DNA from: Acidobacteriota bacterium
Lineage (GTDB): Bacteria > Acidobacteriota > Terriglobia > Acidiferrales > UBA7541
Length of the DNA stretch: 64,000 bases
Reading direction: 5' to 3'
Assembly: GCA_013289955.1 (NCBI GenBank)
Contig: JABCYZ010000003.1
Location: 124,001 to 188,000 of the forward strand
In this document: piece by piece, positions 41,482-51,261 of the stretch
How the letters are laid out: each line of letters begins with the position of its first letter
Numbering within the stretch: the first letter of the stretch is position 1
Made by a program: the position numbers and the translations under genes
The notes under the pieces: model-generated
Databases searched by the model: none
Seen by the model: only the letters and a program-made list of their open reading frames with translations
Told to the model about the DNA's origin: nothing

Positions 41482-44463
41482 ATGGCCTATACCAAGAGCA
41501 AATATGTCGAATCCGCGCAGAAGCTGCTGAATCAAGGCAAGGTCCCTCAGGCCATCGCCGAGTACCAGCAAATTCTGAAATTTGAGCCGCGCGATCAGGT
41601 CACGCTCATGACCATCGGCGAGCTCTACATTCGCCAGGGCGAAACGTTTCAGGCCATCGATTATTTCGAGCGCCTTGCGCAAATTTTTGTCGGCGACGGT
41701 TTTCTCACCAAGGCTATCGCCGTTTATAAACGCATCGCCAAGCTGGCTCCGGAAGAGATACGCCCTCTTGAAAAGCTGGCCGACCTTTACGTCCAGCAAG
41801 GGGTGATGAGCGAAGCCCGCCCGCTCTTTTTACAGCTCGCGGAAATCCATCTCAAGAACAACCGGCAGCCCGAAGCGGTCAGCCTCCTCAAGAAACTGCT
41901 CCTGGCGGAACCGGACAATCTGCGCATTCAGATTCGCCTGGCCGATCTCTATCAGGCTATGGGCCAGTCGCGCGAAGCCGTCGACACCTACGTTTCCGCC
42001 GCGCAGCGGGCTCTTGCCCGCGGAGACCAGGCCGAATCCGAGAAGCTTGCCGACAAGGCTCTGAAGATCGATGCCAATTGTCTGGCCGCCACCATTGTCA
42101 AAGCCCGTTCCTTTTCCTCCCAGGGCAATCTTACGCAAGCGGCGGAGATCCTCGAGCACGTCCCGGATCTCGATAAAGGCGGCGAACAAACCGAGTTGCT
42201 CCTCGATCTCTATCTCAAAAACACAAATTGGGACAGAGCCACCGATCTTGCGCTGCGCGTTCTTGCTGCCGACAGCAAGAATTTTGGTCCGGCGCAAAAA
42301 ATCGTCGAAGCGCTCCTTGAGTCCGGCCAAAGCGACCGCGCCATGGCCATTATTGGCCAGATTCGCGTCCCCATGATTGATGGCGGCGAGCATGAAGTCA
42401 TCGGCCGCCTGCAAAACGAGCTGGCTGGCCGCATGCCGGGCCGCCTCGAGCCTTTGGAATGGCTCGTCGATTTCTACGGCCGAACCAGCGATTCCTTCCG
42501 CCTTCCCGACGCCCTCGCTCATCTGGGCGACGCGCTCGTTGCCGCCAACCAGAACGAGCGCGCAAAAGCCATCTTTGAACAGCTCGTCGACCGCCAGCCT
42601 GACAGCGATTCCGCCAAGCGCAAACTGGACGGCGTTCTACGCAAGTTGGGTTTGCTCGGCGCGGAAGCTGTGCCACCTCCGCCGGAAGAGGGTCTCCAGG
42701 CAGAAATCCCCAAGGCTCCGGCGCCAAAACTCCGCCCCGACGCGGAGGCCACTTTTGCACCCGTTGCCGGCGACGCGCCCGCAGCCCCACCCGTTGCTGC
42801 CGAGCCGCCGCTCGATGAAGAGACGCAGAAGTTCATCGCCCAGTCGCTCACCGACGTCGATCTATTCGCCAGCTACGGTCTCACGCAAAAAGCTATCGGC
42901 CTTCTCGAAGCTATTTTGCGTCGCGCACCTCGCCACACTCCGACGCTCGAAAAGCTTCTCGACTTTGTCCTTGGCGCGGGCGACGACCGCCGCACCGCCG
43001 AACTGGCTTCCCAACTTGAGCAAATCCATGTCGAACGCGCCGACCTGCGTGGCGCCGAGCGCTTCGGCGAGCTTCGCCGCAGATTCCAGCGCGCTGCCGG
43101 TCTTACCGACGCGGAATTGGCGGCCAGCACCGCGGCTCACCAGGAACCCCCGGCGGCAACCATCCCGGAAGTCCCGATGATGGAAGTAGCTGCCGAGCCT
43201 GTTGCCGAAGAGCCGGCGCTTGAGTTTGATACACCCGTGCCCGCCGAACCGGCTCCCGCGGAGACGGTAGCTGCGAGCGCTTCCTCCGACGCTTCCGGCG
43301 TCCAGGAAGTCGACCTTTCTGCGGAATGGGATTCGATGCTGGAAGATTCTCATCCGGCAGAACCTGTAAAGCCGCCTCCGGCAAGGCCCGCCGCACCCGC
43401 TCCTGCGCCGCCTCCCGAAGTCGCCGCAGAACCTGTCGCCGAGGAGGAATTTTCGATTTCAGAAGAGCCCGCCGCGGCTGCCCCTTCCGCTTCGCATGAA
43501 GTCTCGGAATTCGAACTGCCTGTCGAAGAGCCTGCGGCTTCCGAAGAAGCGTCGAATTCCTTTGCCGACATTTCCGCGGAACTTCCTTCCGCCCCGGAAA
43601 CGAAGGAAGTCCCCGCGCCGGTCAAGGAGAGCGAAGAACCCGCGGTCCCGGAAAAGCCGCCCGTTCCCGAAGAGCCAACCGCTCCTCCGGCGATTCAACC
43701 GGAACCCGAATTCGAGCTCGATCAGGATTTCGAACTGGTTCTTGAGGCGGAACCCCTTGTTCCCGCCTATGACCAGAAACCTCCGGCAACACCCGTCGTC
43801 AGCCGACCCGAGGCGGAACCCACGCCTGCTCTGAAGGATTCCGCCGCCACCCCGCCCGCTGCCGGTTTTGCTTCCGATCAATTTCTCGCGGACCTTGCAA
43901 AAGAGATCGACGACCTTGGCCTCGACGCCCTCACACCTTCCCACTCGGAAGCGGCCTTGCCGGTCGCTCCGCCTAAAGCGGAAGAAAAGCCGGTCGGGCC
44001 TGTCGAGCACAGCCCGCTGAAGGAAGTCTTTGACGATTTCCGCGCCGAACTCGGCGAAATGGGGGCCGAAGACGAGGATCTCGAGACGCACTACAATCTC
44101 GGCATTGCCTTCCGCGAGATGGGCCTGGTGGATGAAGCCATCAGCGAATTTCAAAAAGTCGCCAAAGCCACCGAGAACGGCAAGCCCTTCCGCTATGTCA
44201 TGCAATGCTGCACGTTGCTGGGGCTGGCCTTCACGGAAAAAGGACAGCCGGGCATCGCCGCCATCTGGTACGAGCGCGCTCTGCTCGTCCCGGGCATTGA
44301 ACCGGAAAGCATTCTCGCGTTGCGGTATGATTTAGGTGTTGCCCAGGAATCCGCGGGTGAGCCGGAAGCAGCGCTAAAGAGCTTTTCCCAGGTCTATGCG
44401 ATGAACATCGATTATCGAGACGTCGCCGATCGCATCGCTGCTCTCCAGAAGCCCATCCGCTGA
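41482..44463 (+). CDS. Large TPR protein with acidic Pro/Ala-rich linker
   Basis: 993 residues from ATG 41482. Residues 1-400 contain about ten tetratricopeptide-type helical hairpins ('AIAEYQQILKFEPRDQVTLMTIGELYIRQGETFQAIDYFERLAQIF' is the pattern). Residues about 495-570 hold another pair. Residues about 570-850 are a low-complexity PEA-rich, probably disordered stretch. The end (about 860-990) returns to TPR: 'DLETHYNLGIAFREMGLVDEAISEFQKVAKA' and 'RYDLGVAQESAGEPEAALKSFSQVYA'. No signal peptide or membrane helix. It probably acts as a cytoplasmic scaffold, similar to TPR proteins found beside type IV pilus or gliding genes, but no such genes are in view. Confidence 0.8.
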   Translation: MAYTKSKYVESAQKLLNQGKVPQAIAEYQQILKFEPRDQVTLMTIGELYIRQGETFQAIDYFERLAQIFVGDGFLTKAIAVYKRIAKLAPEEIRPLEKLADLYVQQGVMSEARPLFLQLAEIHLKNNRQPEAVSLLKKLLLAEPDNLRIQIRLADLYQAMGQSREAVDTYVSAAQRALARGDQAESEKLADKALKIDANCLAATIVKARSFSSQGNLTQAAEILEHVPDLDKGGEQTELLLDLYLKNTNWDRATDLALRVLAADSKNFGPAQKIVEALLESGQSDRAMAIIGQIRVPMIDGGEHEVIGRLQNELAGRMPGRLEPLEWLVDFYGRTSDSFRLPDALAHLGDALVAANQNERAKAIFEQLVDRQPDSDSAKRKLDGVLRKLGLLGAEAVPPPPEEGLQAEIPKAPAPKLRPDAEATFAPVAGDAPAAPPVAAEPPLDEETQKFIAQSLTDVDLFASYGLTQKAIGLLEAILRRAPRHTPTLEKLLDFVLGAGDDRRTAELASQLEQIHVERADLRGAERFGELRRRFQRAAGLTDAELAASTAAHQEPPAATIPEVPMMEVAAEPVAEEPALEFDTPVPAEPAPAETVAASASSDASGVQEVDLSAEWDSMLEDSHPAEPVKPPPARPAAPAPAPPPEVAAEPVAEEEFSISEEPAAAAPSASHEVSEFELPVEEPAASEEASNSFADISAELPSAPETKEVPAPVKESEEPAVPEKPPVPEEPTAPPAIQPEPEFELDQDFELVLEAEPLVPAYDQKPPATPVVSRPEAEPTPALKDSAATPPAAGFASDQFLADLAKEIDDLGLDALTPSHSEAALPVAPPKAEEKPVGPVEHSPLKEVFDDFRAELGEMGAEDEDLETHYNLGIAFREMGLVDEAISEFQKVAKATENGKPFRYVMQCCTLLGLAFTEKGQPGIAAIWYERALLVPGIEPESILALRYDLGVAQESAGEPEAALKSFSQVYAMNIDYRDVADRIAALQKPIR

Positions 44464-44502
44464 TACCCGGCACTTATTGATGCAGGCGATTCCTTCTCCA
44501 CT

Positions 44503-44748
44503 ATGAACCGTGTCTTCCGCGCGCTGCTGGTCGTTGTCTGCTTCGAAATGGGAGCACTGCTTCTCTATCTTCCCTGGTCGGCTTTCTGGGAACAGAACTT
44601 TTTCCTCAACCACTTCCCTTCGCTCATCCATGTGGTGCTCCATCCCTCGTTTCGCGGGGCCGTCAGCGGTCTTGGTGTGCTCGATATCCTCCTGGCTCTA
44701 AGCTTCATCGGTTCCCGTCCGAGTCCATCCAGTGCCCCTCCCAAATAG
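44503..44748 (+). CDS. Small membrane protein, 81 residues
   Basis: ATG 44503, 39 bp after the TPR gene. Two hydrophobic segments: 'ALLVVVCFEMGALLLYLPW' and 'GLGVLDILLALSFIG', connected by an aromatic stretch 'FWEQNFFLNHFPSLIHVVLHPSFRG'. The tail is Pro/Ser-rich. The end overlaps the thiE start by 17 bp, so the gene belongs to a TPR-membrane protein-thiE transcript. I know no function; the protein looks real because of its membrane topology and its coupling to thiE. Confidence 0.7.
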   Translation: MNRVFRALLVVVCFEMGALLLYLPWSAFWEQNFFLNHFPSLIHVVLHPSFRGAVSGLGVLDILLALSFIGSRPSPSSAPPK

Positions 44749-45472
44749 TTTGGCGCTCGATTCCGATCCAGGTTCGGAGAGAAAGCCGATTCTCTGCTAC
44801 GTCACCGACCGCCGCAGTTTAGCGGCCTCACGCCAGCCCGATTTGATCGAGGCGCTTCTCGAGAAGATCGAACTGGCCGCCGCGGCTGGCGTCGATTGGA
44901 TTCAGATCCGCGAAAAGGATTTGTCGGGCAAGCAATCTCACTTGCTGGTCGAGAAGGCCCTCGACCGCGTCTTGAGACTGCCAAGCCATCGTCAGGCTGC
45001 GGCCGGGAAGCCCCCCCGCATTCTCGTGAACGACCGCCTCGACGTGGCCCTCGCCGCCCGAGCTCGGGGCTTGCATCTGGGCGAGAACTCCATGCCTGCC
45101 CGAGAAGCGAAACGCCTCTTGCTGTCCTCGCCGGCCGCGGCAGCCTTCGCGCACGAGTTTATCCTCGGCGTTTCCTGCCATTCGCTCGAAGCCGCCAAAG
45201 CTGCCGCGTCCTCCGGCGCGAACTACATCTTCTTTGGCCCGGTTTTTGCCACGCCGTCAAAAGCCGCCTACGGTTCACCCCAGGGCCTCGATCATCTCGC
45301 CGCGGTCTGCAGCTCCGTAGAGATTCCCGTCCTGGCCATCGGCGGAATTACCCCCGGAAACGCTTCTTCTTGCCTGTCTGCCGGGGCCTCCGGCATCGCC
45401 GCCATTCGTCTCTTTCAGGACTCCGCTGATCCCCGAAGCATAGTGCGCGCCATTCGCCCGAAAAACTCCTAG
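44732..45472 (+). CDS. thiE: Thiamine-phosphate synthase
   Basis: 246 residues; GTG 44732 overlaps the previous gene. It joins HMP-pyrophosphate and the thiazole phosphate carboxylate to thiamine phosphate. TIM-barrel signatures: 'LCYVTDRRSL', 'VDWIQIREKDLSG', 'ILVNDRLDVALAARARGLHLGE', 'GVSCHSLEAAKAA', 'NYIFFGPVFATPSKAAYGSPQGLDHL', 'PVLAIGGITPGNASSCLSAGASGIAAIRLF'. The N-terminal 20 residues are an extension; no other thi genes are nearby. Confidence 0.93.
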   Translation: MPLPNSLALDSDPGSERKPILCYVTDRRSLAASRQPDLIEALLEKIELAAAAGVDWIQIREKDLSGKQSHLLVEKALDRVLRLPSHRQAAAGKPPRILVNDRLDVALAARARGLHLGENSMPAREAKRLLLSSPAAAAFAHEFILGVSCHSLEAAKAAASSGANYIFFGPVFATPSKAAYGSPQGLDHLAAVCSSVEIPVLAIGGITPGNASSCLSAGASGIAAIRLFQDSADPRSIVRAIRPKNS

Positions 45473-45495
45473 ATCGATTCGAGCCTCCCCGAGAA

Positions 45496-45954
45496 TCAGC
45501 GGGGCATCAACCGGCGCAGCAGCCTGATTTGCCCCGCGTGATAAACATCGTGCAAAGCCACCCCATAGATATGCCGGAGGAGCTTGGCCTCCCGCGGGGT
45601 ATCCAGAACTCTCTCCAGAGCCCGCCGCAAAGCGCGGTGCTCCCGCTCGAGCAACTGCTTATCCGCGCGCCAGGCTCTTTCGTTGGCCTTGCCCTTCTCC
45701 GGCCGCCGGAAAAAATTGCTCCCCTTCAGCACGAAAGATCCTCTTTTGCCGCCTTCGATCCGTCTCCGCACCACGTATTTCCAGTAGGCCGCATGCAGCG
45801 TCTCTTCCCATATGTTGTGCCGCCCCGCTCCCGGGCGCCACGCCGCCTGCTGCGCGCTTACTCCCCGGATCGCTTGTCTCAGATTGGGGCCATGCCAGGT
45901 TTTCTTTTGAAAGGCTTCGTCAAGCAGCCTCAATAGCAGTTCCTGTGTCTTCAC
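45496..45954 (-). CDS. DinB-like family protein
   Basis: 152 residues; GTG start at 45954 with GAGGATT upstream. The four-helix DinB/YfiT fold is suggested by 'LLLRLLDEAFQKKTWHGPNLRQAI', the 'HNIWEETLHAAYWKYVVRRRI' helix and the C-terminal 'IYGVALHDVYHAGQIRLLRRL', whose histidines form the usual metal site. Many members are bacillithiol or mycothiol-dependent transferases, but most are uncharacterised. The middle, 'RPEKGKANERAWRADKQ', is unusually basic. Convergent with thiE, 23 bp apart. Confidence 0.8.
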   Translation of the reverse strand: MKTQELLLRLLDEAFQKKTWHGPNLRQAIRGVSAQQAAWRPGAGRHNIWEETLHAAYWKYVVRRRIEGGKRGSFVLKGSNFFRRPEKGKANERAWRADKQLLEREHRALRRALERVLDTPREAKLLRHIYGVALHDVYHAGQIRLLRRLMPR

Positions 45955-46085
45955 CGAATCCTCGCTTTTCGACCATCCTCGAGTTTAACGCTTCCGCGCT
46001 TTGCGCAAAATCCGAGAAAGCACACCCGTCCTTTCTCTACGCCTCCTGTCTCACAGCCTCGCCCTGCATTTTTGAGGGATTTCCT

Positions 46086-47312
46086 CTACCCGACGGTTAC
46101 ATTCTTGTTTTGCACTGTTTTTTTTCGCCGGTACAGTTGCCGGTCCGCGGCTTCGAGCAGATCCTGTGCTGTTTGTCCATCGCCCGGATACATCGCCATG
46201 CCAATGCTTACGCTGATGGGAGGTTCTTCCTTGTCGTCCCGCACGCGGGTTTCGATGCGCTGCATAACCTGTTGTGCCATTCCCTGGTCCGATTCGATCA
46301 GCAGCACGGCAAATTCATCGCCGCCATATCGTGCGGCCAAGTCCGTCGAACGGCATTGGTCTTTTATCGTCGTTGCCAGCCGCTTTAGCGCCCTGTTTCC
46401 CGCCAAGTGCCCCAGCCGGTCGTTGATTCGTTTCAATTCGTCCAGGTCCAGCAGCAGCACCGTAAAGGAATGACGGCTGCGTTCGGCGCGGCGCAGTTCG
46501 CGCTCGAGCGTGTCCATGAATTCCCGGTAATTGGCCAGCCCCGTCAGCGCATCGTGTGTCGCCTGGTAGCGGACCAGCTCTTCGTTTTTCTTCCGGACCG
46601 TGATATCCAGTCCGACTCCGATGCAGCCGATCGTTTCGCCCGACGGCGCGCGCAGTGGATCCAGATGTATGTCCAGAATCCGGTCCTTGCGCTTGTATTC
46701 GAAGTGCGCCGACTCTCCCCGCAACGCCGCATGGTGGTGTCCTATGGGCTCCCCATTCGCATCATTGCACTTCAGATACTCAGACACCGTCCGCCCTACC
46801 AGGTCCCCGGCGTGTACATCGGAGTGCTGCAAACCCGAACCCCAGTTCGAGGTGATCCGCAGGCTCTGATCCGTTGTCCACAGCAGCACCGGCATTTGTT
46901 CCACAAGCAGCCGCAATTGTGTTTCCGAGGGTGTGTCTTCTGTCTTCTGGCGCGTGGCCCGCCCGATCTCCAGGATGCCGGTGATCGCTCCCCGCTCATC
47001 CCGCATGGCTATCCGCCTCAGCCCTACGCTTAACTTCGCACCCGACTTGTGGAGCCGCTCGACCGTTTCGCCGCGGGTCATCTTCCCTTCGCGCGCTGCT
47101 TCGAGCAGGGCCTCCAGGGACGGCCCTTCCGAAATGGGCAGAAGGGAGACCAGCCGGACGCCCGAAACCTCGGCCGCCGTGTATCCGTACAAACACTCCG
47201 CCCCATGGCTCCACAATTCAATCGATCCATCGAGCGCTATGCCGATGATCGCTTCTTCGGCCGATTCCAGAATGGCCGCAAGCACTTGTTCGCACCGCGG
47301 GCTAGACATCAT
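46086..47312 (-). CDS. PAS-PAS-GGDEF diguanylate cyclase
   Basis: 408 residues, ATG 47312 or the next codon. PAS domain 1 (about 8-125: 'ILESAEEAIIGIALDGSIELWSHGAECLYGY'), PAS domain 2 (about 130-240, 'IGCIGVGLDITVRKKNEELV' as its PAC end), then a GGDEF domain (245-405) with 'HDALTGLANYREFMDTLERELRRAER', the active-site GGDEF at 330-334 and an intact inhibitory RxxD site (RSTD, 321-324). It should make cyclic di-GMP in response to a cytoplasmic PAS signal and be product-inhibited. No membrane helix. The only likely c-di-GMP effector in the window is the PilZ protein at 58585. Confidence 0.92.
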   Translation of the reverse strand: MMSSPRCEQVLAAILESAEEAIIGIALDGSIELWSHGAECLYGYTAAEVSGVRLVSLLPISEGPSLEALLEAAREGKMTRGETVERLHKSGAKLSVGLRRIAMRDERGAITGILEIGRATRQKTEDTPSETQLRLLVEQMPVLLWTTDQSLRITSNWGSGLQHSDVHAGDLVGRTVSEYLKCNDANGEPIGHHHAALRGESAHFEYKRKDRILDIHLDPLRAPSGETIGCIGVGLDITVRKKNEELVRYQATHDALTGLANYREFMDTLERELRRAERSRHSFTVLLLDLDELKRINDRLGHLAGNRALKRLATTIKDQCRSTDLAARYGGDEFAVLLIESDQGMAQQVMQRIETRVRDDKEEPPISVSIGMAMYPGDGQTAQDLLEAADRQLYRRKKTVQNKNVTVG

Positions 47313-47525
47313 GAGAACCTGATGTACTTTCAGAACGGAGAGGGCGTTCGTGTAGTGAGGCTGGGTTTCCCGCAGGCGAGAGGAAGGGCCCTGCGAGTTT
47401 TCTAAACAACTAGGCGTTACATCTACTGCGCTTCAGAGTCTATCACTCCGCACGCGAAGCGCAAGAAGACCGGCAGGCCGTGTTCCATAAAGCACACCAG
47501 CCGCCGCAATTGCCGTCAGATGCGG

Positions 47526-48488
47526 CTACGGGTGCGTCTTCGCCGCTTCGTTCAGGATCATCGCCAGCCGAACTCCTGCCTCGGCCAGGCGCTCCTCGAA
47601 GACCGGTGCGGCCGCATTCTGATAGGCCTCGCCGGCGGCTTCGTGCAGCTTAAGCATGCGGTCGCCGATGTTGTTGTCATCCGTGCACTTCTCTACAGCC
47701 ACGTTCGGCTCAACCGCGATTTTTACGGCAAACGCTCCATAACTCGTGGATGCGGCGAACTGATGTCCTTCCCATGCCCAGGCCTCCAGTTCGATTCCCT
47801 CTTTTATCCACTTTGCTTCTGAGCTCTTAAACTGCGCGTCCAGGGTCCCGGCGAAGTCTGCCGGACTCGCTCCTTCCATGTCGCGTTCCACCATGTCGGT
47901 ATCCCAGATCGCATGCAGATTCGGCGTGTACGATCCGCCGATCGGGTGCGGGATTCGCCGGAAATACTCGACAGGGACGCAATTTCCGCCGCGGTCCGAA
48001 TTCGTGACGGCATGCAGCGGCTGGTGCAAGTCCCCCACAAAATGGATGATAAATCTCAGCGCCTGAGCTCTATCCGCTGCCGAAGCGGTCTTGTCCTCTA
48101 AGATCCTGAGCTGGTCCCTGATGGCTTCGGTAACACACCCGGCCGTCCCGCAAGACTCTTTGACCTGATCCCGCGTTGCTCCAAGCGGGATATCGATGAA
48201 ATGCCACGGCGCGGTCTTCGGAGCTTTCGTGCGTTCGTCGTCCGCCCATGTCGCGGCATCGGCAAAAACGTTGGTAACCGCGTTTCCGCAGTACCTCTTT
48301 AGCTGTGGATCGACAGGGTTCTCTGTCAGCAGAGCCTCAAACATCTGTTTTGCTTCCGGGGTCAAGTGCTTCTCCGCCAGATAAGCCACCGTCTGGTGCC
48401 CCTTGCATCCCCATGCCTTTGCTTCCGGCGCCCAGAAAAGCAGCAGTAGCGTCGACAAGGAACACAAATTGATCCCCAACCGTTTCAT
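47526..48488 (-). CDS. Secreted S1/P1-type nuclease
   Basis: 320 residues; GGGAG before the ATG at 48488. Signal peptide (LCSLSTLLLLFWAPEAKA) cleaved to leave the N-terminal Trp of 'WGCKGHQTVAYLAEKHL', which is itself a zinc ligand in this family. Further ligand motifs: 'ATWADDERTKAPKTAPWHFIDIP', 'IIHFVGDLHQPLHAV', 'NLHAIWDTDMVE'. These zinc enzymes cut single-stranded DNA and RNA and remove 3'-phosphates, outside the cytoplasm. The odd Cys content (CKG, RYCGN, ESCGTAGC) suggests disulfides. Confidence 0.92.
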   Translation of the reverse strand: MKRLGINLCSLSTLLLLFWAPEAKAWGCKGHQTVAYLAEKHLTPEAKQMFEALLTENPVDPQLKRYCGNAVTNVFADAATWADDERTKAPKTAPWHFIDIPLGATRDQVKESCGTAGCVTEAIRDQLRILEDKTASAADRAQALRFIIHFVGDLHQPLHAVTNSDRGGNCVPVEYFRRIPHPIGGSYTPNLHAIWDTDMVERDMEGASPADFAGTLDAQFKSSEAKWIKEGIELEAWAWEGHQFAASTSYGAFAVKIAVEPNVAVEKCTDDNNIGDRMLKLHEAAGEAYQNAAAPVFEERLAEAGVRLAMILNEAAKTHP

Positions 48489-48610
48489 GAAAGGCTCCCA
48501 TTTATGGCGTTCGAATGGTTGCGAGAAAGTTCTAAGCTCCAGGGTTCTGTCTCAGAATCAAGAGAAAGGCACTTCTTCTACCCGCTGCTCGCCGCCCGCT
48601 TCTCACTTCC

Positions 48611-49681
48611 TCACGCACTCAGCCATCGCCCGATGGGCCGCCAGGACTCCGTGTGGTCGCAAATCACGCGCAAAGCCGCGGTAATAGGAATCGCCAGAAT
48701 CAGTCCCATGCCGCCCCACACCCAGCCCCAGAAAAGCAGCGAAATCGTAATGGCCACGGCATTTAGACGCACGCGCCGCCCGACCAGTTGCGGCGCCACC
48801 AGATTCAGCGCCAGCACGTGAATCGTCATCAATCCCCCGGCAATCAGCGCGAACTGCCCGAACGTCTTCCATTTGGCGAGTGCGATGATAAACGCAGGGA
48901 GCCACGCCAGCACAGCCCCGATGTACGGCACCATATTCAGCAAGCCGGACGCAATTCCGGTCAGCACCGGAAAGTCCAGCCCCAGAAACCAGAAGAACGC
49001 GCTGCTCGCGGCTATGACCATCAGCGTCAACAATGTCATTCCCGCAAGGTAGTCTCTGAGCACTTCCCGCAAATCCTCGAGCGTCTCCTTCACCTGCGTT
49101 CGTTTCGAAGCTGGAAACAGTTGCAGCGTTCCGTGCCAAACTTCACGTTTTCCCGCCAGCATAAAAAATACCAGGAATGGCACAAAGGTGATTTCCAGAA
49201 ACAGCGCATAGAGAGATCCGATTCCACGGAACAGCATCGAGCGCACGGCGGCTGCTTCCGGCCGCTCTCCCCCCTGTTGTTGCGCAGTCGTTCCTGGTTC
49301 GGTTGGCGTAACCTGCTTTTCGAGTCCGCTGATTCTGCCTTCTACCGCTCCCGCCGCTTGTCTCAGAAGCGCACTGTATCTCGGCCAGTTTGCCGCAAAG
49401 TCTTCCGTTCGTGTTCCCAGTCCGTAGCCAACCGCCACGAGCACCGCGATCAACAAAAGCACCATCACCATCGCGCCCACCGTGCGCGGCAAGTGCATTC
49501 TCTCGAGCAACTCCACCGCGGGATCCAGAAAATAGGCGAGCAGGATCGAAAGGAGCACGGTAATCACGACTCCGGCTGCATAATAGAAAAACAGCAGGAT
49601 GATCGCCGCGGCAAGCACGCGCAGGCTGAAGGTGGATCCGGCAATTCGAACTGTGGATGTTGACGTCTCTTTCTCGGACAC
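48611..49681 (-). CDS. AI-2E/PerM family membrane transporter
   Basis: 356 residues if the GTG at 49681 is used, which has GGAG six bases upstream; the frame is open to 49822 and ATG 49726 is a second option. It contains seven to eight hydrophobic helices with the family's central region: 'YYAAGVVITVLLSILLAYFLDPAVELLERM', then a soluble stretch with coiled character (residues 90-150), 'TFVPFLVFFMLAGKREVW', 'LRDYLAGMTLLTLMVIAASSAFFWFLGLDFPVLTGIASGLLNMVPYIGAVLAWLPA', and 'APQLVGRRVRLNAVAITISLLFWGWVWGGMGLILAIPI'. Members export autoinducer-2 or ions; the substrate is unknown here. Confidence 0.85.
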   Translation of the reverse strand: MSEKETSTSTVRIAGSTFSLRVLAAAIILLFFYYAAGVVITVLLSILLAYFLDPAVELLERMHLPRTVGAMVMVLLLIAVLVAVGYGLGTRTEDFAANWPRYSALLRQAAGAVEGRISGLEKQVTPTEPGTTAQQQGGERPEAAAVRSMLFRGIGSLYALFLEITFVPFLVFFMLAGKREVWHGTLQLFPASKRTQVKETLEDLREVLRDYLAGMTLLTLMVIAASSAFFWFLGLDFPVLTGIASGLLNMVPYIGAVLAWLPAFIIALAKWKTFGQFALIAGGLMTIHVLALNLVAPQLVGRRVRLNAVAITISLLFWGWVWGGMGLILAIPITAALRVICDHTESWRPIGRWLSA

Positions 49682-49915
49682 AAGGCACTCCGTTCCCTTC
49701 ACGTTAGCATACTCATGGAGGCTCATCGACACATCGCTCGCTCGCGTTTCGTATTCTGAATCTTTCTGGACGAGAAGACCGACCGTACCGCCCGGCGATC
49801 CTTTCGCGCCCTGTTTACCCAAGCGAACTCCCCCGGTGCCCGCTCCCGGCGTCTTTAGACGCCTATGCTAGACTTTCTTGCGGTCGGTCCTTCAGGTTTT
49901 GGCCGCTAACCTCTC

Positions 49916-51259
49916 ATGCCCAAAGAACTTTTCGGAACTGATGGTATTCGCGGCGTCCCCGGCACTCCGCCGCTCGACGATGCCACCCTTTTTGCCACGG
50001 GCCGTTCTCTTGCCGCCTATCTGCTCTCTGAACACTCCGCCGCCCATGTTCTCATCGGCATGGACACGCGCGAATCCGGCCCTCACATCGCCGCTCTCCT
50101 CGCCGCCGGCCTCGCCGAAGCCGGCGCCTCGGTCGCCTTTGCCGGCGTCATCACCACGCCCGGAGTCGCTTGCCTTGTCCGCCAAAATGATTTTCAGGCC
50201 GGCGTCGTCATTTCCGCCTCGCACAATCCTTACCATGACAACGGCGTAAAACTCTTCTCGCACGCAGGCATGAAGTTCCCGGACTCGGTCGAAGAGACGC
50301 TCGAAGCGGACATCTTCAGACATCGTTCGGACGCGCCTCCCAAAAACCCGCCGCTTCTCGTCGCCGATGCCTCTCTCGACGCCGAATATCTCGATTTTCT
50401 CCGCAGCCGCATCGTTCCCGGCGCCAAACTCTCCGGTTTCCGCATCGTCCTTGACTGCGCCAATGGCGCCGCCTACAAGCTCGGCCCCGAACTCTTCCGC
50501 TCTCTCGGCGCAAACGTCGTCTCGATGGGCGTTTCCCCCGACGGCCAGAACATCAACGCCGGCTGCGGTTCGCTCCACCTCGATGGCCTGCAAAAACACA
50601 TGCTCAGCGAGCGCGCTCAACTCGGCGTTGCCTTCGATGGCGATGCCGACCGCGCCCTTTTCGTTTGCGAAACGGGAAAAATCGTCAACGGGGATGGCGT
50701 CCTGCTGGCCTTCGCGCGTCACCTAAAGTCGCAGAACAAGCTCAAAGGCGATCGCGTCGTCGCCACGTCCATGTCCAATCTGGGTCTCGAGCGCGTCCTC
50801 GCCCGCGAAGGCATCTCGCTCGCCCGCGCTTCCGTCGGTGACCGCTATGTCCTCGAAGAAATGCTTCGCAGCGGCAACATCATCGGTGGCGAACAATCCG
50901 GCCATGTCATTTTTCTCGAAGACAGCCCCGCCGGCGACGGTCTGCTCACGGCCCTGAAAATCGCCTCGCTGGTTTCCATCGAAGGCAAAATCGAATCCCT
51001 TGTCGAAGGCCTCAAGGACTACCCGCAAATCATCGTGAACGTCAAAGTAAAATCCAAGCCCCCGCTCGAATCTCTTCCCGAAGTTTCCCGCGCCCTTGCC
51101 GAAGCACAATCGGCTCTCGGCGAAAACGGCCGCGTCGTCCTGCGCTATTCCGGCACCGAGCAACTCGCCCGCGTCATGGTCGAAGCCGAACACGACGCCG
51201 ACGTCCAGCGCTTCAGCCAATCCCTGGCTAACGCCCTTCGCTCCTCGATCGGCGCCTGA
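49916..51259 (+). CDS. glmM: Phosphoglucosamine mutase
   Basis: 447 residues. It interconverts glucosamine-6-P and glucosamine-1-P for peptidoglycan and LPS precursors. 'KELFGTDGIRGVPG' start, the phosphoserine S102 in VVISASHNPYHDNG, metal loop 'AFDGDADR' and the sugar-binding 'GGEQSGHVIF' are all present; 'LRYSGTEQLARVMVEAE' closes the phosphate-binding domain. Standard length. The start region has no clear Shine-Dalgarno sequence. Confidence 0.97.
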   Translation: MPKELFGTDGIRGVPGTPPLDDATLFATGRSLAAYLLSEHSAAHVLIGMDTRESGPHIAALLAAGLAEAGASVAFAGVITTPGVACLVRQNDFQAGVVISASHNPYHDNGVKLFSHAGMKFPDSVEETLEADIFRHRSDAPPKNPPLLVADASLDAEYLDFLRSRIVPGAKLSGFRIVLDCANGAAYKLGPELFRSLGANVVSMGVSPDGQNINAGCGSLHLDGLQKHMLSERAQLGVAFDGDADRALFVCETGKIVNGDGVLLAFARHLKSQNKLKGDRVVATSMSNLGLERVLAREGISLARASVGDRYVLEEMLRSGNIIGGEQSGHVIFLEDSPAGDGLLTALKIASLVSIEGKIESLVEGLKDYPQIIVNVKVKSKPPLESLPEVSRALAEAQSALGENGRVVLRYSGTEQLARVMVEAEHDADVQRFSQSLANALRSSIGA

Positions 51260-51261
51260 AA

